Positions 14,064 through 18,626 of a stretch of DNA of 18,626 bases are shown here, piece by piece; position 1 is the first letter of the stretch; each line of letters starts with the position of its first letter. The DNA is taken from positions 1 through 18,626 of the forward strand of contig CALGAD010000053.1 in assembly GCA_937951955.1 (NCBI GenBank), written 5' to 3'. Below the pieces are notes generated by a model. The model was not told the DNA's origin. It was given only the letters and a program-made list of their open reading frames with translations, and ran no database searches. This DNA is from an uncultured Bacillaceae bacterium. Lineage in GTDB: Bacteria > Bacillota > Bacilli > Bacillales > Caldibacillaceae. The translations under genes and the position numbers were made by a program.

Positions 14064-15254
14064 ATGAGCGGACCTTTGGAAGGAGTCAAGGTCGTTGACA
14101 TAACGACGAATATTTCCGGTCCCAGCTTAACGATGATACTCGCTGATCTGGGAGCGGAAGTGATTAAAATTGAACGGCCGAACATCGGGGACGATTCCCG
14201 CAGGATGGGGCCCTTATGGGAAGGAGACGGTGTCTATTATTTGCATATTAACCGGAATAAGCGCTCCATCGTCATCAATTTAAAAGAAGAGGAAGGCAAA
14301 AACATCGTTTACCGGCTCGTCGAAAATGCGGATGTTTTTGTCGAAAATTTCCGCTACGGCAAAGCGGACAGTTTAGGCTTTGGCTATGAGAAACTGAAAG
14401 AAATCAATGAATCCCTTATTTATTGTTCTTTGTCTGCCTATGGACAGTCAGGAGAAAAGCGGCATAAACCCGGATATGATGCGATTTTGCAGGCGGATAC
14501 GGGAATTATGGGGATAAACGGAACGGAAGAAGGCGGAGTTGCCCGGGCGGCAGTGTCGATATTAGACCAGGGAAGTGCCATGTGGGGAGCTCTCGGCGTC
14601 GTTTCTGCGCTGTACCATCGAAAAGAGACGGGCAAAGGGCAAAAGGTGGAAACGTCTTTATATGAAACGGGAGTGTTCTGGACCGGATATCATTTGCTTT
14701 CCTATATGGCTACGGGAGAAGAGCCGAAAAAGATGGGCTCGAATCATGCGGCCTTTGCTCCTTACGGCGATTTTACCACAAAAGATGACCCGATTATGAT
14801 CGGCATTTCCAACGATTCTCTGTTCCAAAAGCTTTGTAACGTCGTCGGCAAAGAAGAATGGGCCCGGGACCCCCGTTTCCGAACGAACCCGGACCGGGTA
14901 AAAAACCGGAAAGTACTGAATGAACTGCTGGAGGATGAGTTTCGGAAAGATACGGCAAAAAACTGGATAGAAAAGCTGGAGGCAGGAGGCATTCCAAGTT
15001 CGGTAATCCAGCGGATTTCCCAAGTCCTTGACGACCCGCAGCTGGAAAGTACGGAGATGCTCGTATCGGTGCCCCATGACAACATTAAAGAGTTAAAACT
15101 GCCACGGCTCCCGGTACAGATGTCAGATACGCCGCTGGAAATTAAAAAATCTCCGCCGAAGCTCGGGGAAGATACGGCGGACATTTTGCATGAGCTCGGC
15201 TTAAAAGAAGAAGAAATCAGAAAGCTAGAGGAACGAGGAGTCATCCAGGCATAG
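14064..15254 (+). CDS. CaiB/BaiF family (class III) CoA-transferase
   Basis: The roughly 396-residue protein has the full class III CoA-transferase pattern. It begins PLEGVKVVDITTNISGP with GAEVIKIERP. The mid-region has NKRSIVINLK and YCSLSAYGQSG, then PGYDAILQADTGIMGINGT. The catalytic Asp is in VSILDQGSAMWG: D168 from ATG 14064, or 169 counted from the ATG one codon before (14061), the number familiar from formyl-CoA transferase. AGGAG at 14051-14055 is better spaced for ATG 14064 (8 bases) than for 14061. The enzyme moves CoA between carboxylic acids. Here it would activate the imported acid or citramalate, paired with the lyase 29 bases downstream. The acceptor and CoA donor cannot be read from sequence. 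Confidence 0.9.
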   Translation: MSGPLEGVKVVDITTNISGPSLTMILADLGAEVIKIERPNIGDDSRRMGPLWEGDGVYYLHINRNKRSIVINLKEEEGKNIVYRLVENADVFVENFRYGKADSLGFGYEKLKEINESLIYCSLSAYGQSGEKRHKPGYDAILQADTGIMGINGTEEGGVARAAVSILDQGSAMWGALGVVSALYHRKETGKGQKVETSLYETGVFWTGYHLLSYMATGEEPKKMGSNHAAFAPYGDFTTKDDPIMIGISNDSLFQKLCNVVGKEEWARDPRFRTNPDRVKNRKVLNELLEDEFRKDTAKNWIEKLEAGGIPSSVIQRISQVLDDPQLESTEMLVSVPHDNIKELKLPRLPVQMSDTPLEIKKSPPKLGEDTADILHELGLKEEEIRKLEERGVIQA

Positions 15255-15283
15255 GGCAGTAAAGGAAATGAAAGGAGCAGAGT

Positions 15284-16114
15284 ATGTTGCACGGAGAGAA
15301 GACGTACTTATTTGTGCCGGGTGACCGTCCGGAGCGCTTTCAAAAAGCAATGGAAAGCCCGGCAGATGCGGTAATCATTGACCTGGAAGATGCAGTGGAA
15401 GAGAAGCGAAAAGATGCAGCCCGGGAACAGATCCGTCTTTTCCTAGAAAACAACCCTTCCAGCAAGAAGCCGATTTACGTTCGAATGAACAGCCTATCGA
15501 CTGTCTGGTGGGAGGAAGACGTCCAGTTCGTTCGTGAATATCCGGAACTCGGAATCATGGTGCCGAAAGCAGAAGGAGCAGAAGAAATTCAGACCGTTGC
15601 AAAGGAGCTGCAGACATCCCAGCGAATTATCCCATTGATTGAATCGGCGAAAGGAGTGTTGAAAGCTCCTGCCATCGCCGCCTCCTCACAACAAGTTTAC
15701 CGCCTCGCTTTCGGCGCCATGGATTACTGCCTTGAATTGGGCATCGACGTAACCGAGGAGGAAACGGAGCTCATCTATCCCCGTTCCGCCCTCGTCGTTG
15801 CTTCGAAAGCTTACGGACTTCCAAGCCCTATCGACACCGTCTTTGTAAATATTCATGATCTGGAAGGACTGCGCCGGGAAACAAACATAGCGAAACAGCT
15901 AGGCATGTTTGCCAAGCTGTGCATCCATCCGAAACAAATCGATCCAGTACAGCAGGAGCTGTCTCCGGCGGAAGAGGAAATGGCCTGGGCAAAGGCGGTA
16001 GTGAGCGCCTTTGAACAGGCAAAAAGAGAAGGAAAGGCAGCAATCCAGCTGGACGGACAAATGATCGACGAGCCGGTATATAGGAGATCAAAAAGAGTAT
16101 TAAGAGAGCGGTAA
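15284..16114 (+). CDS. CitE-like CoA-ester lyase (citramalyl-/malyl-CoA lyase type)
   Basis: This 276-residue TIM-barrel lyase is of the HpcH/HpaI-CitE superfamily. It shows TYLFVPGDRPERFQKAMESP, the acidic IIDLEDAVEE, the CoA/substrate Arg in VRMNS (R67), VPKAEG (K95) and the magnesium ligands E120 (LIESAKGVL) and D147 (FGAMDYCLELGID). The C-terminal KLCIHPKQID motif is typical. Stand-alone CitE-like proteins without citrate lyase alpha/gamma partners usually cleave citramalyl-CoA or malyl-CoA to acetyl-CoA plus pyruvate or glyoxylate. No citDF genes are nearby, which supports a CoA-ester rather than an ACP-ester substrate. AAAGGAG (15271-15277) defines the ATG start. It is the last gene of the plus-strand cluster. 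Confidence 0.88.
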   Translation: MLHGEKTYLFVPGDRPERFQKAMESPADAVIIDLEDAVEEKRKDAAREQIRLFLENNPSSKKPIYVRMNSLSTVWWEEDVQFVREYPELGIMVPKAEGAEEIQTVAKELQTSQRIIPLIESAKGVLKAPAIAASSQQVYRLAFGAMDYCLELGIDVTEEETELIYPRSALVVASKAYGLPSPIDTVFVNIHDLEGLRRETNIAKQLGMFAKLCIHPKQIDPVQQELSPAEEEMAWAKAVVSAFEQAKREGKAAIQLDGQMIDEPVYRRSKRVLRER

Positions 16115-16230
16115 ATTGAGCACGCGTATTGCTTTCAGAGGTAACAAATATTTTGTCGGTAAACGGATACTGGTGTACACTTTGATTATGTCATCAAAGA
16201 TCCTAGTATTTGGATACATTCTAAAATAAA

Positions 16231-16265
16231 AAGGTCATTTACTAACCATATTCGATTTAAATGAC
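16231..16265 (-). terminator. Second hairpin, minus-strand terminator-like
   Basis: GTCATTTA (16234-16241) and TAAATGAC (16258-16265) form an 8-bp stem. Read on the minus strand it is followed by CCTTTTTATTTTAG, a T-rich tail. It backs up the adjacent terminator at the end of the opp remnant. Confidence 0.6.
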
Positions 16266-16270
16266 AAAAC

Positions 16271-16312
16271 AAAAGGTTCCAATTATCAAAAATAGATAAC
16301 TGAAACCTTTTT
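16271..16312. terminator. Bidirectional terminator between the catabolic cluster and the opp remnant
   Basis: A long, slightly imperfect stem pairs 16271-16287 with 16295-16311 (AAAAGGTT...AACCTTTT ends) around a 7-base loop. It has T runs on both exits and lies 5 bases after the oppF stop on the minus strand. It can stop both convergent transcripts. The 16115-16270 interval contains no recognisable gene. Confidence 0.8.
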
Positions 16313-16316
16313 AGTT

Positions 16317-17293
16317 TCATGCATAATGACATGCTACCCAGTGCCCCTTCTCCTCCGCTTCTCGCCATTGTGGAGCTTCTAAACACTTTTCTATTGCAAG
16401 AGGACATCTAGTTCTGAAGCGGCATCCACGTGGTGGGTTTACTGGACTTGGTAAACCTCCCTCTAAAATAATCCTCTCTCTTGTTTTTTCTACATGTGGA
16501 TCTGGTAGAGGTACAGAGGACAACAGTGCTTGTGTATATGGATGGAGCGGATTTTTGTACAATTCATCTGCTTCTGCCATTTCAACAATGACTCCCAAGT
16601 ACATGACACCAATCCGATTGCTAATGTATTTAACCATCGATAAATCATGCGCTATGAAAAGATATGTTAATTCTCTTTCTTTCTGCAAATCTTTAAGCAA
16701 GTTGACGACTTGTGCTTGAATCGAAACATCCAAAGCAGAAATCGGTTCATCCGCAATAATTAATTCTGGTTCAACTGCAAGCGCACGGGCAATCCCGATC
16801 CGTTGACGCTGTCCACCAGAAAATTCATGCGGAAATCGCTGTGCATGATCAGGTTGTAGACCGACGGCTTCCAGTAATTGCTGTAGTCTCTCCTGCCGCT
16901 CCTGCTTGTTTTGTACTAAACCATGAATGTCTAAACCTTCAGCTATAATGTCTTCCACTTTTTTCTCGGATTGAGCGAAGCGTAAGGATCTTGAAAGATC
17001 ATTTGAATTTTTTGGTGGAAAGCTCCTCGATTCCTTTCATTAACTGGCTGATTATCATATATGATATCCCCTTCAGTCGGTTCATAAAGCCCGATAATCG
17101 TTCGACCTGTCGTGGACTTTTCACAACCTGATTCACCGACTAGTCCGAAAGTTTCTCCTTTTTTAATTTCGATATTAACTCCATCCACTGCCTTCAATAC
17201 TTGTTTTGATGGAAGATTAAAATACTTTTTTAAATTATTGACCTTCAACAAAACGTCGTTGTCTTTTACTTTATTGTCTTCTTCGTCATGCAT
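16317..17293 (-). pseudogene. oppF: oppF-like oligopeptide ABC transporter ATPase, frameshifted
   Basis: The reading frame is that of an OppF/AppF ATPase. The N-terminal half (VLLKVNNLKKYF, then IFQDPYASLNPR) and the C-terminal half (EDIIAEGLDIHGL, signature FSGGQRQR, Walker B LIIADEP, ALDVSIQAQ, HDLSMVKYI, and the Cys-containing tail) lie in different frames. The break is at 16959-16964, a run of six T on the plus strand. One more base there would restore NPRKKVEDIIAEGL. The Walker A loop is also abnormal: GESGCEKST instead of GESGCGKST (Glu codon at 17120-17122), which should harm ATP binding. The start is taken as the Met at 17291-17293, but no stop separates it from the oppD remnant upstream. 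A homopolymer sequencing error could explain the frameshift but not the Walker A change. Confidence 0.85.
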
Positions 17294-17818
17294 TTGTTCC
17301 GCTATCTTTTTCTGATAGTTGATTTTAGGAGCCTGTGGATGCAACAACCATGTAGCGGCGAAATGAGTGTCGCTGACCTGATAAGTAGGTGGTTGTTTTT
17401 CATAATCAATAGCCAACGCGTATTCATTTCTAGGTGCAAATGCATCTCCTTTTGGAGGTTTTAGTAAATCCGGGGGGCTGCCTGGAATCGCATATAATTT
17501 GCCCTTCGTTTCCATATTCGGAACTGACTGTATTAACTCCTAAGTATATGGATGAATGGGTTCATGAAAAACTTCCTCCACTTTTCCTTTCTTTACAATT
17601 TTTCCAGCATACATGACGGCAACTGAATCGGCAATATTCGCAACAACTCCTAAATCATGTGTAATAAAGATGACTGCTGTCCCGGTTTTTTGTTGAATTT
17701 CCCGCAATAAATCCAAAATCTGAGCTTGGATGGTAATATTTAGTGCTAAGGTTAGTGTGTCAATTATAAGAAGAGTAATCAAAATATTGACCACCCTGAC
17801 CAGAATGAATTTTTTCAT
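17294..17818 (-). pseudogene. oppB 5' end fused to oppD 3' end by deletion, with internal stop
   Basis: The open frame starts with GGAGGTGGGGGA and ATG 17818 and encodes about 23 residues (MKKFILVRVVNILITLLIID) that look like the N-terminus of an OppB-type permease. Near 17744-17752 it switches to the second half of an OppD-type ATPase (LALNITIQAQILDLLREIQ, ITHDLGVVANIADSVAVMY). The rest of oppB, all of oppC and the Walker A half of oppD are missing, roughly 2 kb by typical gene sizes. At 17540-17542 a TAG interrupts PYT*ELIQSVPN where Gln (CAG) is expected. The same frame then continues through the OppD tail (IPGSPPDLLKPPKGDAFAPR) towards oppF. The product cannot be a working permease or ATPase. 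Confidence 0.85.
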
Positions 17819-17943
17819 GTTCCCCCACCTCCTTCAAATTCGATCTGTTTGGCTGTAGATTGATCAGAAAATATGTTGAATTGCCCCCAGTAAAGTGTGC
17901 TAAACCAGGGACAATCTTATTTATTTCAGAGTCTTATCCAACA

Positions 17944-18626
17944 TCATTCGTCAAATGTCACATATTTAAGATCGAGACGTGCACCATACGGATGTAAAAC
18001 GAGATTCTTGATATAACTCTTTTGCAAATATGCAGACCCTTCATAGTAAAGTGGACATAATACGGCATCTTCCTCGAGCAAAATCTGTTCTGCCTCCATG
18101 AGCATCTCAATCCGTTTATGCTCGTCTGTTTCTTCTTGTGCTTTGTATACGAGATTCATGTATTCCGGATTATGGTAATTCCCTCTAAATGGTATAGCGG
18201 GTTCTCCAACCCATAGAGCAAGGTATGTCATCGCATCGTTATAATCAGCACCCCATTTGGAGGTTACAAATTGATAATCATCTTCACGCATGGAATCCAA
18301 ACGGCCACTGTATGGTTTGGTGACAATGGAAACATCAACCCCAAGATTTTCTTTGAGTTGAGATTGGACAAATGTCGCAGTATCTTTAGCAACCGTATCA
18401 TCCGCTGTCAGCAGTTCGATTGGCGGCAATTCCCCACCCATTTCTTCCAAACCTTTTTCTAAGTATTCTTTCGCTTTTTCAAAATCCGGTTCAATATCCT
18501 CCCCTGCAATATCACGGAATGGTTGGCCATCAACACCATGCATGCCAGGAGGAAGCAAGGAATAAGCCGGTTCAGAACCATTATTCAACACGTTTGTAGC
18601 CAATAATTTCGGATCATAAGCAAGTT
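17944..18626 (-). CDS. oppA: Oligopeptide ABC transporter substrate-binding protein, C-terminal part (partial)
   Basis: The frame is open through the window edge, so the gene begins beyond 18626. It encodes at least 227 residues of the C-terminal part of an OppA/SBP_bac_5 lipoprotein: DPKLLATNVLNNGSEPAYSL with PPGMHGVDG, then FEKAKEYLEKGLEEMGG, KWGADYNDAMTYLALW, a NYHNPEYMNLV segment and the ending LDLKYVTFDE. No damage is visible in this part, unlike the permease and ATPase genes downstream. The order oppA-B-(C)-D-F on the minus strand is the standard one. The intergenic 17819-17943 holds the ribosome site of the oppB remnant and nothing else that I recognise. Confidence 0.88.
   Translation of the reverse strand, partial: LAYDPKLLATNVLNNGSEPAYSLLPPGMHGVDGQPFRDIAGEDIEPDFEKAKEYLEKGLEEMGGELPPIELLTADDTVAKDTATFVQSQLKENLGVDVSIVTKPYSGRLDSMREDDYQFVTSKWGADYNDAMTYLALWVGEPAIPFRGNYHNPEYMNLVYKAQEETDEHKRIEMLMEAEQILLEEDAVLCPLYYEGSAYLQKSYIKNLVLHPYGARLDLKYVTFDE

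Noticed and set aside
14762..15292. Minus-strand open frame of 176 codons opposite the CoA-transferase
   Set aside because: Ser/Phe-rich antisense shadow of a coding region with strong family motifs; not a separate gene.
15284..16114. Citrate lyase beta subunit (citE) of a citrate fermentation operon
   Set aside because: No alpha or acyl-carrier subunit, ligase or prosthetic-group genes are nearby; it is better explained as a stand-alone CoA-ester lyase.
16115..16270. Possible insertion-sequence remnant in the gap after the lyase gene
   Set aside because: No terminal inverted repeats, target duplication or transposase-like peptide could be recognised; only terminator-like hairpins are supported.

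Overview
The window looks like a chromosomal segment of a Bacillaceae-type Firmicute. The evidence is strong AGGAGG-like ribosome binding sites, TTG and GTG starts, an apparent CcpA cre box, a DctS/DctR/DctB-like set resembling the Bacillus subtilis arrangement, and oligopeptide permease genes of Bacillus style. No species can be named from the sequence alone. No rRNA, tRNA, CRISPR array or intact insertion sequence was seen.

Region 1 (1-6746) is sensing and uptake. It starts with the last codons of a sensor histidine kinase, overlapping a CitB/DctR-type response regulator. A terminator follows, then a sigma-A-like promoter with a candidate cre site in its spacer. That promoter serves a DctB-like lipoprotein, a TAXI-type TRAP binding lipoprotein and a fused DctQM TRAP permease. 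A strong hairpin lies between the TAXI gene and the permease and may set their ratio. A divergent SLC13/DASS carrier comes next.

Region 2 (6747-16114) is one long same-strand catabolic cluster. A near-consensus promoter with an operator-like palindrome over its -10 precedes genes for an HMG-CoA lyase, an AUH-like enoyl-CoA hydratase, an acyl-CoA dehydrogenase with an isovaleryl-CoA dehydrogenase-type catalytic Glu, an MmgE/PrpD protein, a PaaI-type thioesterase, both subunits of a class I fumarase/mesaconase/tartrate dehydratase, a FadR-type GntR regulator, a CaiB/BaiF CoA-transferase and a CitE-like CoA-ester lyase. Two chemically complete routes can be drawn. One is methylglutaryl/methylglutaconyl-CoA to HMG-CoA to acetoacetate plus acetyl-CoA. 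The other is mesaconate to citramalate to citramalyl-CoA to acetyl-CoA plus pyruvate. With the transporters and two-component system upstream, the locus reads as a sense, import and degrade module for a (probably branched) dicarboxylate. The substrate is inferred, not proven.

Region 3 (16115-18626, minus strand) is visibly more AT-rich and meets region 2 tail to tail at tandem hairpin terminators. It holds the remains of an oppABCDF-type peptide ABC operon. The oppA 3' part looks intact. oppB is fused to the 3' part of oppD by a large deletion. The oppD remnant has an in-frame stop. oppF carries a one-base poly-A frameshift and a Walker A Gly-to-Glu change. This transporter is decaying or already dead.
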